Positions 40,338-52,623 of a stretch of DNA of 64,000 nt are shown here, piece after piece. The stretch covers positions 8,556,001 through 8,620,000 of the forward strand of contig NC_003279.8 of NCBI RefSeq assembly GCF_000002985.6. Reading direction: 5' to 3'. Each line of letters begins with the position of its first letter. Positions within the stretch are counted from its first letter, which is position 1. Both the position numbers and the translations under genes were made by a program. The notes beneath the pieces were generated by a model. It was not told where the DNA came from, did not search any database, and saw only the letters and a program-made list of their open reading frames with translations. The stretch is from Caenorhabditis elegans. Lineage: Eukaryota; Nematoda; Chromadorea; Rhabditida; Rhabditidae.

Positions 40338-42425
40338 ATGGGGAAGTTAGAAGACGTGGAAGCTGAAAAGAAATTATGGGAGAGCGACGATGCGTGGGAG
40401 CTCCGAAAAGCATTCATGCTGGCACATTATGATGACTATCCGAAGTTTGTTTCAGCACTGGCCGACAATTCTGAAAAATGACTTATTGCACTATGTGCTC
40501 CAAATATTTTCATTAGAGTTCCAATATTTTCATTAAAAATTAGTGCCAAAATAAAGAAAATCACTTGATTTATCTTTAAAAAAAAATCATTTTATGCAGC
40601 TGAAATATTCAAAAAAGCTGTCAAAAATCACCTGAAAGCTACCAATCATCGAAAAAAATTGGAGTTTTTCATTCCTTTTTGAGCTCTTTTTTCGAATGTT
40701 TCAGTTAAAATTGATAATATTTTCAACTAAATCAAGTGAATTTCTATATTTTGAACATAATTTTTAATGAGAAGTGTTGGAAAAACATGGCGCAATACGT
40801 CATTTTGTAGAATTACCACCCATGCCTGATTTGTTTTGATTTCAAATTTTATAGATTTAAAAAATTAATGTTTCTAAATTGTGTTCTGGAAAAAAAAACA
40901 TTAGTTTTATAATATCACACTTGTACTATTTCTAAAACAATTTTCAATTCCAGAATCCAACTTCAATGCCTCTCACAATTATTCATTAATGTAACACTTC
41001 TCGGATGTGAATATTCTCAGACTTTAATGCAAAAGATTCGAACAATGGGTGCTGGAATTGCTGCTAACAAAGTAAGTGATCTTCATTATTTAAAAATATA
41101 TTTCAAATTTAATATTCAGGATCGTACAAAAACTGGAAGTTACGTGAAGGCATCTGCAGCGAAAAAGCGACAAGCAGTGAAGACATCAGATTTAGAAGGA
41201 GCTTCTGATGAGTCTAAGTAAAAAAAACTTTTCAAAAATTGCAATTTTCAATCTTTTTGTTCCAGAAAAGTAAAAATGGAAAAGTCTCCATCGCCAGTAG
41301 CTCGTGAATCTTTTGATGAACGTCTTGGAAAACTCAAGGCATCTCTTGCAATGGTGAACATTTCAGATTTAACTTTTAATCTTTTAATCTTTTAATTTCA
41401 GACACCTCACCATCTAACGGGCGAACAAATGATGAAAACTGCCACGAATAGTTGTCTCATGAAGTGGCACGTGAACAAGATTAACCAGAAAATTGAAATA
41501 ACTATCGATCGATATGTGGCCTTCAGACATACGTTTGTATAAAAATCTTCGAAACTATTTGAATTTCATGTTCTTTCAGATTCTCCCAATACTGTGTTGA
41601 TCCAAGGGATTGTGCAATCAATACTCTAATTGAAAGCATTCTTTCGTGTGACGCCGCTGTTCACGAAGAAAGCTACGAAATTAGATTTGATGGAGTTCCG
41701 GTGGACGAGTGTTACGCTAAATCAGTCACCAGAAGACTTGCAAAAATTAAATCAGCAGTTTCTAATGGTGCACATACAGTTAAAGGCGAGCTTTTTTCAT
41801 TTAAAAAAACAGTATCACTAAATTGAATGAAACATTTGGTCTCAAAAGTAAGGATTATAAAAGTTGGAACAATATCTCTTCAAAAATCATTTTAGAAGTG
41901 GGATTGTTGAATTTGATTGCAAGCTCGTTTTATCAATTTTCGGCTGTAAACCCATTTTTATTAGCGGCAACACGTTTAAAAATTTTAAAATATTGCTTCC
42001 GGTACTTATGGATGCCGTTCCCTGAAACAATTATTTTTAGAAAATATATTTGAAAATTGGAAGAAAAAAACTCGAAAGTTTGTTACAGTACTCAATCCGA
42101 ACGGCAATTGGAAAACAAATAATTTTGCCTTCTTTTGAAAAAATGTATTTAGAAAACTTTTTCAGGTCTTACAACATATTTGGATGCAGTTAACATGTCA
42201 ATGATTCAAAATACTCAAAAATTGGAAGGATGGTCTCAACAACTTGATCTCGTCACTGCCGATCTTCTTCTATCTTCTCGTGTTTTATCCAGCACTGAAT
42301 GCACTAAACCAGCGATGGCAACGATCGCGAATCAAATGAGCGAAGACGTGTGTCAACTGATTCTCAACGATAAAATCAACGTCATTAACTCTATGAAATC
42401 TCACAGCTCTCTTGCATTCCAATAA
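40338..42425 (+). CDS. paxt-1: PAXT-1, XRN2-binding (XTBD) protein
   Basis: Exons 40338-40444, 40954-41071, 41120-41217, 41266-41353, 41402-41532, 41580-41767 and 42166-42425 are in phase and give 329 aa. The N-terminal about 70 residues form the XTBD: WESDDAWELRKAFMLAHYDDYP then QLQCLSQLFINVTLLGCEYS. Known role: binds and stabilises the 5'-3' exonuclease XRN-2, which degrades miRNAs and acts in termination. A Lys-rich linker and a C-terminal region (SFDERLGKLKASL; LMKWHVNKINQKIEI; LDAVNMSMIQNTQKL) follow. The first intron (40445-40953) hosts a copy of the dispersed repeat. Confidence 0.9.
40590..40815. repeat. Dispersed repeat, copy 2 of 3 (paxt-1 first intron)
   Basis: Shares TCAAGTGAATTTCTATA, AATTTTTAATGA and ACATGGCGCAATA blocks with the stretches at 2060-2370 and 57350-57660. 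ACATGGCGCAATA appears inverted at the other end of the 57 kb copy (ATTGCGCCATGTT), so the element had inverted ends. Confidence 0.5.
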
Positions 42426-42657
42426 TCTCAATTAGCTTGATCTAGGGGAGCTTACTTTTTTTGCACTCGTGAATATAATTTCTATTGTTTTATTTATATT
42501 TGGCTTTGGTTTTTATACAACTACATCAAATTTCCTATGAATTTTACTGACTAATCGTTGCATTTTTACTCTAATTTTTTATAATGATGTTGAATCTCAT
42601 CATTTTTACCTCTTTCGAAATGTTCACCCGAATCTGTATACCTATATGTGATTTCAG

Positions 42658-44733
42658 ATGTCCTTGGCATTTAGAACCCTTTCGTTCGGTATTAAAAGAT
42701 CACAACCGAAAAAGAAAGATGCCGATGATCTTAACAAAAAGAAAGAACTATCAACGATCACAGAAGAATCGCTTCGGAGATATGACGAACTTCGTGAAAA
42801 AATGATCGGAAAAGTCGAGTCAAAAATTGAGAAAAAAGTGAAGAAAAATAAAAAGAAAGGTTAATATTGTCTATTTAGTATAATACTTATAAACCATTTG
42901 TAATATTCAGCGTCGATTGAAATTCTTGCATCACGAAAGAGAGTACATGATTCTGACGGAGATTCTGAAAATGAAGTGGAGGAGACCGTTGGCGACGTGG
43001 AAAAGAGAATGCAGAAATTGGTGAGATTTCTACAGAAATTTAATTTTTATTTGAAAAAAAATCTTCAGCTCGACGACATTCGCCGTACCAATCGAATTTT
43101 CACTTGGGGTGATCATCTTCCTAATATTATTCTACGATTCTCCGATTCCAGCATGTCACCATCATTGCTCAATCGTCTATCTGAGAATTCAATCCGTCAA
43201 CCATCACCAATTCAAATGCAATCAATTCCATTTATGACTGAGAGAAGAAATGTTCTTGCTAGTGCTCCCACAGGTAAAGACTTGAAAAGAGAAAAACTTC
43301 CAATTCCGGCTGTTCCAGGATCAGGAAAAACGTTGGCGTTTGCTCTTCCAGTCATCGATGAGATTCTCGAATTAAAGCAACGTGCTGATTATTCATCCTC
43401 TAACTCTTCGAAGCTGTTGGCAGTGGTACTCGAACCGACAAGAGAACTAGCAGCACAGGTTCTACAGAATTTATAGAATCGTAATCAAATTTAACGATTT
43501 TCAGACTTACACCGAATTTTTGAAATATTGCGCCAATACTTCGATCTCAGCTGCCAACTTCAGTGGAGAAGAAACTGATATTCAGCATGCAGATATCCTC
43601 GTGTCAACTCCAAATCGTATCGTTTTTCATTTGGATAAAATTGATACGTCTTCATTAAGGTTTGCATTTGAACCATTCCCTAAAAACTTTGTTCATTTTT
43701 TCAGATGGCTTGTCGTTGATGAATCCGATCGTTTGTTCGAGGTTGTTGAAGGCCAGGACAAGTGCTTCCGTAACCAACTCGCTGCAATTTACAAGGCTTG
43801 TGATGCCAAATGCACACGTGTCGCATTCTTCAGTGCCACATTTTCACATGAAGTTGAAAAATGGTACGTTTTCGAAGATTTGTCATATCAAAATTCCATA
43901 TCTAAATTCCAGGTGTAAGGAGAATATCGATGAAATTGGTATGGTATGTGTTGGTGAACGAAACTCGTCTAATACAAGTGTGAAGCAAAAGTTAACCTAT
44001 TGTGGAACTGAAGATGGAAAGAAAATCGCTATTCGAAATTTGTTGCGAACTTCCTTCAAACCACCAGCTCTAGTTTTTGTACAAAGCAAGGATCGTGCCG
44101 TGCAACTGGTGAAATTACTGTCTGCAATTGATTCAAATCTAAAAGTTGATTCAATCAACAGTGGAAAAAGTGATAAGGAAAGGGATGAAACGATGGAAAG
44201 GTTCCGTCGAGGAGAGATATGGGTTCTCGTTTGTACTGAATTACTTGGAAGAGGTCTTGACTTGTCTGATGTTGGATTGGTTATCAATTATGATTTGCCA
44301 ACTTCAATTGTTAGCTACATTCATCGTGTTGGAAGAACTGGTCGTGCTGGAAAGAGTGGTCATGCTGTCACATACTTCACAGATGCTGATATGAAGTATA
44401 TTAAATCAATTGCAACTGTTATCCGTCAATCTGGTTTTGATGTGCCGGAGTATTTAATGGAAATGAAAAAAGTCTCGAGGTTTGAGGGTAATCCTATTGT
44501 TCTGAGTACTCAATTTTTAATTCAGAGATCGTAAAAAGGATATGCTCAAACATGCTCCAAAGCGTCACAAAATCGCCATTGTAAAAGAGCAGGTGATCAA
44601 GAAGAAGAAAATGTTAGCAAAGGCAGCCGCTGAGGAAAAAGCGAAGAATAAAACTGAAACACAGACAGCGGAGAAACCAGAGAAGAAAATCAAGAAAAAG
44701 AAGTTGATCAAGAAGAACAATAAGAATATATAA
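42658..44733 (+). CDS. Rok1/DDX52-type DEAD-box RNA helicase
   Basis: A ribosome-biogenesis ATPase acting on 18S rRNA precursors in the nucleolus (family role). Exons 42658-42859, 42911-43020, 43069-43273, 43319-43458, 43505-43659, 43705-43863, 43913-44479 and 44526-44733 are in phase and give 581 aa. Motifs: Q motif PSPIQMQSIP, Walker A APTGSGKT (split by a 45-nt intron at 43274-43318), PTRELAAQ, motif II DESD (the family variant of DEAD), SAT (FFSATFS), VFVQSKDRA, GRGLDLSDVGLVINYD and HRVGRTGRAG. The C-terminus is a long Lys-rich tail, as in Rok1. The acceptor TTTCAG abuts the ATG. Confidence 0.93.
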
Positions 44734-45369
44734 ATGTTTTGCGAATTTTGCGCTCAATTGTTTTGTTGTTTCAGTTGAAAATTGTTAGGATTTTTTTGTT
44801 TTTTTGTTGTTTTGCTGTTTTTCGTTGTTGAAATAATCGAGTCCAATTTAAAAGTTTTACCATTATCTCCATTTTATCCAGAACATAGTGTTTTTAAGTT
44901 GATTATAATGTATTTTTCATTGAAACTATATTTTAATTCACGCCGAAGCTGTTATGATGTTCTGGACGAAACCGATTTTTTTTTTGAAACGGAGAAGAGA
45001 AAGCGCGCCCCACCGTACAAACGAAAATATCGACGATTTCAGCAAATTTCACAAGCATTCAGTTTTGTTTGGTTCTTGTCCAATAAATTTCTCGATTTCT
45101 TTTTTTTCTTGTCCAAAAAAAAACGTTTTATTGAAAAACAAACTAATTCTTTTTCCTTGTACTCGGCTTCTGGTTTAGAGCAGAAAACTCATTTAGAAAT
45201 ATAAAATTTTAATTATTTCATTTCTTACTCGTTATGATGACAATAAAGGAGAATTGAGTCGAATTTTCCGCGGAAAAATTCTTTATGACGACTTTTCTTT
45301 TCAAGCTTCGTAAATAGCTTTGCGTTTTACTTTCGTTACAAGTTTCGTTTATTTTTCAGTTCGCGAGCA

Positions 45370-45905
45370 ATGGGACGTGACAGAAGTCGCAGTCGCGATA
45401 GGAAGAGACGATCCAGATCAAGATCAGTGGAAAGAAGGCGAGAACGAAGTAGAAGTCGTGAACGTCGAGATGCTCGCAAAAATCGCGACGAAAAAGAAAA
45501 GAGAAGCAGTCGAAGCAGAAGTCCGCGCGATAAACGAGATCGGCGGGAAAGAAGTCGATCACGGGATCGAAAAGAACGTGATCGTGAACGACAAAAAAAG
45601 GATCGTGAGCCAAAGAAACGAGAGAAACAAGAGGAGATCAGTCTAGAGTCGTTACAAAGTGGAGCAGACGATGAAGCGATGATGGCTGCAATGGGATTTG
45701 GTGGATTCGATACAACTAAAAATAAACAGGTATATATTTATTATCTTTGAATATTCTTCCACAAATTAAAATTTTTTAAAGATTTATAATTTTTCAGGTC
45801 AATGACAACGTGGATGGCTGCGTGAACATCAAGAAACCTCGCAGATACCGCCAATACATGAACCGAAAGGGAGGATTCAATCGTCCACTTGATTTTATGG
45901 GATAA
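45370..45905 (+). CDS. snrp-27: U4/U6.U5 tri-snRNP 27 kDa protein
   Basis: Exons 45370-45729 and 45798-45905 are in phase and give 155 aa. An arginine/serine-rich N-terminus (about residues 1-75, RSRSRDRK-type repeats) is followed by an acidic [22 protein letters not shown] segment. The highly conserved C-terminus ends [19 protein letters not shown]. That tail defines SNRNP27, which influences 5' splice-site choice during spliceosome activation (known from C. elegans genetics). It is preceded by a 636-bp gap after the helicase gene. Confidence 0.95.
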
Positions 45906-46153
45906 TTTATTTTTTTGCAATAATTATTGTTTTTCTTTTCAATTTGATCTCTTTCATTTAGAGAATAATTCTGTACCCAAATCATTTTTATTTCACCGGA
46001 ACGTTATTTTTAAAATAAGAACTTTTAAATGTTTTGTTCTTATTTATATTTTTCCGAGGTTCTATTCCTTTTTTATCTTTTATCGCTCTACGGACGATTC
46101 CCCATTTATAATTTTAATTTTAAGGTTCCAATTCTTCTGATTTCAAATTAAAA

Positions 46154-48704
46154 ATGGATGACAAACTCATTGGAAGCGTCATATCAACCGAAACTAAAGA
46201 TGGAAATGTCTATCAAGGAAAGTTGACAACGTATGATACGAATAATGGGAATTTGACCATGGCGAATGTTATCAAGTACGATTTTCAATAAAATCTTTAA
46301 TTAAATGTGTTTTTTTTCAGAAATGGACTTCCTCTTCATCGTTGCTTTACTCTCTCGTCGTCAGACATTAGTCGATTGAAAGTGATTAGAGGCGCTACCC
46401 AGTCAACTCAAAAATCCCAGCCCTTGCCAGTTCAAAATTCCTCAAATAGTGTAAATAAACAGAGACCTTTGAAGAAGTCTGCGGAATCTACTGTATCTTC
46501 CACTTCCACCGCATCTTCTTCAGCTTCTTCAGTACCGGATTCTTCTCGCAATCGTTCAGTTGCAGTTTCTCCTCAAAAATCGGCAAAGGGGCGATCACCG
46601 AAAAAATGTATGATTAAAAAACGTGTTTTATCTAACTTGAATACCTTATCTTAACCGAGAGTAAGTAAAAGTTGAAAAAAAAATACAAAAATTAAATATT
46701 TTTTGAAGGAGATATGTATTTTTCCAGTTGCGACAAATGTTGAAAAACTCTTTGAACATCACTCGACACCATCCAAGCTGACTCTTGCGAAGAAACAGAG
46801 CCGTCAATCACCAATGCACAATGGATTCTCTCATGTATGATAAATCTATGATATATTTCTTTTACCAATAACATATTTCAGACAGCTGAAGAAATTTCAG
46901 CAACACCACATTTCCAAAGTTTCGATCGCCAAGTTCCGAACCCAAAAGTTTTGAGCACAATCGCTTCGAATGGGGGAAGATGTTCGAAGAAGCAGGGTTA
47001 GAATTCTAATAATTTGAAAATCAAAATATAAGTTTCGATTTTCAGGACCGTCTGGAAATCCAGTTCTTGACGCTCTCAATCACTACAAGGGAATTGGTGG
47101 CCGAAACAAGAATGATCTCGCTGATCCAATCGATTTTGATTTGGATTCAGATTTTGATTTTGCGGAAAATTTGAAATTATTCGAGAAAGATGTGAGATTC
47201 TTCATGAAATTTTCTTGTTTTAAACAAATATTACAGGAGAATGATGACCAGTACTATGAGACAGTTGAAAAATTTAAATGCTCTCAAAATTTTGCTCACT
47301 ACGAAAATATAATTGACGATGAGAATCGAGTGACCTCGTGGACAAATTTGAAGGCACGATCTGAACTTGTGAAGACAGGAACGACACCTCAGACATCTGA
47401 GTTAGTTATTTAATGAATATTATGAAAATAGTTGTAATAATTCTAGAAAGAACAACTTCCGAGTTACTGCTGTGAGTTTTGAGAAGTCGATTATTGGAGA
47501 TCCAATTCCTGCAATAAGTTTGAATGAAAAGAAAGAATTTTTGAATGTGAGAGATTTCCAATAAATTAGTATATAAAATTGATGTTCTTTTAGGAATGTA
47601 GGGTTTCGTTAGGAGAAGCTGTCTACGACACAATCGTCGCCGATCGCATCTTCCAATGGGTCTCAGAAGTTCAAAATTCGTATGGTGATGCACATGGAAC
47701 TGTAGTTCTTCTCGCATCTTCTGCAAACTCTGTTCGTTCCATTCGTCGTCTGCTCACCCATTTCGACAAGCGACGTTACAATTGTCATTTATTCGGAAAA
47801 TATCCAGGAGAGATCTTTGATCATGTCAATGTGGTCACTGATGTAAAGATGCTTCCGAGAGAAGTTCCGGTCAGGATTTTAGATGTATTCGGAAATATTT
47901 ATATTTTGTTGCAAGTATTAAAAAAACAAAAATTCTTGCAATAACATTAACAAAAAACCGAAAATTCAGAATTCTGATGATTTTTTAATCAAAAAAACTA
48001 AAGTTTTGCTGCAAAAGTCGTATCTTGCAAATTTTTGCGAAAAAAATCGTCGAAAAAACGAATGTTTTCGATTGTTAAAAAAAATCGAAAAAATAAAATT
48101 TTTACATCAAATGTTTGCCGATTTTGATGAGATCAAGAATACAATTTGTTGGAAAAATAGAGAAATGACCGAAAATTTTCGATTTCAATCAATTTTCCAA
48201 AAATATCGAATATCGAATAACATCCTTGTTCAAAAATTCTCACAAAAAAATAATTTTCAATGTAATATTTGCAGATAATCTGTATTCTCTCACCAGTCGT
48301 CAACGACGATGTTGAATGTTGGCTCCGTGCTCAAAGCAATGGAGCTTCTTCTCATTACGTATGCATTGAAAATGTTCCAAGTGTTCTCGAACCATCTCGA
48401 TGCCATTTGCTTCAATTTGGATGTGCTACAAACGGACTTCGGCATGCGGAACGTAAGGTTCAAACGATAAATCGTGGAGGTATCACTTTTGAACATTTGT
48501 GCCAGGGTAAAATGCACGAGGAGACAAGTTCTATTCTTGTTGGTAAGGTTTACTTCTTCTACTCAATAAATTCAAAAAAAAATTCCAGATAGTGCCATTG
48601 CTGACCTCGGATCTCCATCGAATTGGTTCGACAACACATCTTCCAAATTCATTTCTACCGCATTCTCTACAACTTTCCTTGTCAGACTTTCACAATCCAA
48701 TTAG
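46154..48704 (+). CDS. edc-3: Enhancer of mRNA decapping 3
   Basis: A P-body scaffold that stimulates DCP2. Exons 46154-46275, 46321-46607, 46728-46834, 46882-46996, 47046-47191, 47237-47400, 47447-47546, 47594-47869, 48275-48542 and 48589-48704 are in phase and give 566 aa. Domains: N-terminal Lsm-like fold (MDDKLIGSVISTETKDGNVYQG), a Ser-rich linker, an FDF motif region with DFDLDSDFDFAENLKLFEK, and a C-terminal YjeF-N Rossmann domain (VVLLASSANSVRSIRRLL; IICILSPVVNDDVE; PSNWFD). The 405-bp intron 47870-48274 is long for this gene and very AT-rich. Last gene of the proposed operon. Confidence 0.92.
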
Positions 48705-49299
48705 TTTATTTAAAACCCTTTTCCTGTTGACATACACTTTTTTTATTCGCCCAACATGGTTCAGTATCATTTTGATTTTTCTCCAGCGATCCCTCTATAG
48801 TCTCAATCACAATGAATCGAGTGATTTTCTTTGTTCTCAAAATAGTAAAATTCTTCCATAAGATATCCCAAATCAAACCAAATCGTGTAGTTTAGCATTT
48901 GTTCTCTTTCTCTAAAAATCCCACAGTCGGCGTTACTTTATCACTCCAATATCATTTTTCTTCCCTTTGGCAAGTCGTTGGAATATATCGGTGGTTTCGT
49001 ATTGTCCCGTTTGACTTGCACATTTCCATTCTAAGAACCAAAACTTTTTGAATTTTGAAATGTATCTTCCATTCCATATTCTTGCACAAATCTTATATTT
49101 TGATATACCTTATTGTCCCAACCACGTCTACTTTTAGCACCGAAAAATAAAATATTAGAGATCGAGAATTCATGTTTTCAATTTAAATTTACAAAAAGTT
49201 TTAATTCCTCCAAATTATCTCTTTTAATCTCTAATTTTTGAAATTATTATTCTGCTTTTCAGAATTTGAATTAAAAATAATGTAATCAAGAGTCTCAAG
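48705..49299. other. edc-3 3' UTR and intergenic DNA
   Basis: Pyrimidine-rich sequence immediately after edc-3 (CTTTTTCCTGTTGAC, TTTTATTCGCCC) with AATAAA near 49147. No gene was seen. Confidence 0.5.
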
Positions 49300-50532
49300 A
49301 TGCCGGAAAATAAAGAAATAATTACGATTTTCGAGAATTCTAGAAATTATACAAATTTAACCAGTGAAAGGTGAGAAATTTTCTAAATTCTAAACTGAAT
49401 ACCGCATACCGTTAACAATGCAATGAAATTAATGTATAATGTGATTGTACATGCCCTTTTATTCTATCCATGAGCTCATTTTTGATTTTAAAATTCAAAA
49501 AATCTCCACAAGAAATACTTTAATGTTTTCTATTTCTAGCACTTATTCGTTGGCCGGTGCACTACTTCTTTCTGGAAAATATATGAATGATTGGTGGGAA
49601 ATCACATTAAGCATATTTCTTTGGATGTCACTTTCTTTTATGGTAAGTTTTGGAAACATGAAATATTATTAAAATTTCTAATGTTCCAAAAATTCGAAGA
49701 TTTGGCATTTTTGCATTTCCAGAAAAAAAATCTGTGTATTATATTTTTTTGGCAATATTATTAACACTTCTTTCAAAGTGGCTAGGATTACTCCAAACTC
49801 CGAGTCCCTACTTCTAAACACCTTTTAATTCACCAAAATGCCCTAACAAAAACTGACTTTATTACACAGACGAAAAATTGTTGGCAACAATACTGTACCC
49901 GGTCTCGATACGACACATTTTTAATAAATGCAAAAAGGTGTGTTCTGTAATTTAAAACTCCTGCCTACGGGTTTTTTAATTTAATTAATTTATTCCTTTG
50001 TAAAAAACAAAAATAAATAACGATAAAAACAGATGAACGCACACCATGCACTCAACAAGTATATTAGTCGTGTCGAAACTGGGGTCTGTATTCTTTGGCA
50101 TAATTTGCTACGGGTAATATGACATATTTTATTCAGAAACTATTTTTTATGTTTCAATTGTTCCAGGTAATTAGTCTCGGAGCCACAATTCTTTCCCTTT
50201 TCACTCTTCGAAAACATCCATACGTTTGCTTTATTCCAATTCCATTTATCAGTAAGATTCTGAAAATCTTTTTTTTTTCATAATTTCAACTTTTCAGTAA
50301 TGATGTTCATCATTCCTTTCGTTTTTGGTGCTCCTACGTCAATGGTTCTCGCACTGGCAATGTACGCTTCGAAAAATGTACGTTAAAAAAAATTTACTTT
50401 TCAAGAAGTTAAAAAGTTGAGGGAAAAAACATTTTTCAGGCTGTGAGCACTTGGTATTGTGCAATAATGGGTATCATTCAAACTCTTCTGATTTTCGTGA
50501 CTTCTGTAACCCGAATCCACGCGACGCTGTAA
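49300..50532 (+). CDS. Unrecognised four-helix membrane protein, 170 aa
   Basis: Exons 49300-49370, 49540-49642, 50033-50113, 50167-50251, 50298-50377 and 50440-50532 are in phase. After a polar start (MPENKEIITIFENSRNYT) there are hydrophobic segments around TLSIFLWMSLSFM, VISLGATILSLFTL with CFIPIPFIIMMFIIPFVFGA, MVLALAMYA and CAIMGIIQTLLIFVTSV. I recognise no family; it may be nematode-specific. It follows edc-3 by 595 bp on the same strand, so it could be a late operon member. It ends tail-to-tail with idha-1. Confidence 0.7.
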
Positions 50533-50929
50533 CTTATTGTGATTATGTAGAAACGATTGCTTTAATAAATTTTTTTAGTTTCTTTGTCTATAAAATCTCG
50601 AAAAGAAAAAACCATATAAAAATTTCCAGAAATGAACAGAAATAATGGGAATCGAAAGATGGTGTAGAAGAAGAAAAAACAAAAGTCTCGGGGTGCTTAT
50701 AGTTATGCGAGTGAATCAGAGAAGACTTATCGAACGATTTTGTGGTTCATGCCAATGGGATAGGAGTAAAGCGATTAAGGACGCGGGATGGACTGGTGGG
50801 TAATCTATACAAAATTGAAAACCGAAAAAAGGTGTCATTAAATCATTACTAATCATCAAAGTGTTTTAGTGTCTAACAGCCTGTTTACAATAAGAAAAAG
50901 AAAATAGAAGGGGAAGTAGCATTGAGCAT

Positions 50930-52623
50930 TTATTCGAGGTCTTTAACACGGGCACAAACATCAGCGGTGAATGAAGAGCAAGTTCCAGTACCTCCGAGAT
51001 CTCCAGTTTTGGCACGTCCATCAGCAATTGCATCAAATACAGCCTTTTCGATACGAGCAGCGTGTTGTGGAAGGTTCTGAAAATGAGCTTGTAAAATTTT
51101 TAGACCGACTACGATATAAAAACCATGTAACGGAGCATCATGACGGCAGATAGAAGAAGAGCAGTTGGGTTTGCTTTGTCTTGTCCAGCAATATCTGGGG
51201 CGGTTCCGTGAACGGATCTGTAAAGAAATTTGGTAAGTTTTGTTTGAATAAAAAATTGTATTTCGCTATAAAATAAAGTTTTCAGGTTAAAAAAAATTAG
51301 ATTTAAATTTTATTGAGAAGATTAAAAAAATGCAAGATTTCATCAAATTCAACTTTTTTAGTATTTCCTACTTTTATAATTTCGTATTTTTTGCTTTCGA
51401 TTTCACTTCTATGTGTTTATCTGAAATTTCAGAAATTAACAAAAATTCTAAACTGAGTTCATTTCATTTGTCAAAGCATTTTTTAACAAAAAACATACTC
51501 AAATACGGCGGCTCCTTTTCCAATATTTCCAGATGGGGTGACTCCGAGTCCTCCAACAAGACCAGCGCACAAATCGGAAAGAATGTCTCCATACAAGTTT
51601 GGCATGACAAGAACATCGTATTGTGATGGATCCTGGACCATGTTCAAGCAAACTGTGTCGAGGTAGGCTTCCTAAAATTATAGATTATAAATTTTAACAG
51701 GAAGTGGTTTTTCTTTAAATTCTATTATTCATACCTTGAACTTGATATCTGGGTAGAGGGCAGCTTGCTCGCGGCAGATGGACAAAAACAAACCGTCGGA
51801 TTGTCTCATAATGTTGGCTGTAAAAATAATTGTTTTAATTTTCTTTTTCAATTTATATTACCTTTGTGGACAGCAGTCACAACTTTGCGCCCATTTTGAC
51901 GAGCATACTCGAAGGCGAAGCTGGCGACATTGCGAGAAGCAGTTTCAGTAATAAGCTTGATAGATTGAACAACTCCCGGGACAATCTGAAACAATTATTA
52001 GGTGATACATTTATTATTTAATTTAATATACCTCGTGCTCAATTCCAGAGTACTCTCCCTCTGTGTTCTCACGAATTGTGACAACATCGACATTGTCGTA
52101 CAATGTCTTGTGTCCTTCAAGGGAACGGCATGGACGAACGTTGGCGTAAAGGCTAAACTCTTTTCTCACAGCCAAATTCAAAGATCTGTGTCCTTTTCCA
52201 ATTGGGGTCTCGAGTGGTCCTTTAAGTCCAACTTTGTTCTGAAAAACGTAACAATCAGAAATAAATGTACAATTTTCAAACTAACCGCGTGCATAAGCTC
52301 GATGCAACGACTTGGAATACGGAAGACTCCATCGCGTCCCTTAACTGGAGTCACATCAACTGGGTCCCAAGCAATCGGGGCATCGGCGGCCTAGAAATAA
52401 CATGATGTAAGACACACGAAATAATTGAAAATTCACCTCAAAAATCTTCTGTACAGAAGCTGAAATTTCCGGCCCAATTCCGTCTCCTGGAATTAAAGTG
52501 ACACGGCGAACCTGAACAAAACTGGCTTTTTTATAAAGTTTCGAGGTTTCTTACGTCTCCGGAGCTGTATCTGATGGATTGTCCGACGGTAGACGACGCC
52601 TTTTTGATGCACTTGCCAAGCAT
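50930..52623 (-). CDS. idha-1: Mitochondrial NAD-dependent isocitrate dehydrogenase, alpha subunit
   Basis: Oxidises isocitrate to 2-oxoglutarate in the TCA cycle. Nine exons in phase give 358 aa: 52555-52623, 52437-52511, 52286-52390, 52032-52238, 51862-51985, 51735-51817, 51499-51671, 51124-51217 and 50930-51076. The N-terminus [21 protein letters not shown] looks like a mitochondrial presequence. Motifs: [28 protein letters not shown] (substrate loop), [49 protein letters not shown] (metal-binding Asp residues) and [12 protein letters not shown] (nucleotide site). These match IDH3A rather than the beta/gamma subunits. Confidence 0.96.

Larger units (their letters stand above)
35217..48704 (+). 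other. Probable seven-gene operon
   Basis: Seven genes on one strand with stop-to-start gaps of about 345, 227, 267, 232, 636 and 248 bp: ran-4, TMEM208-like, SMPD4-like, paxt-1, DDX52-like, snrp-27 and edc-3. Each downstream gene has a TTTCAG-like acceptor within a few bases to about 15 bp of its ATG, or directly on it (DDX52-like: TTTCAG then ATG). The snrp-27 gap is wide and could hold an internal promoter. SL2 trans-splicing cannot be read from genomic DNA alone. Confidence 0.7.

Noticed and set aside
45356-45613. Minus-strand frame opposite snrp-27
   Set aside because: Shadow of the RS-rich coding sequence; the plus-strand product is unmistakable.
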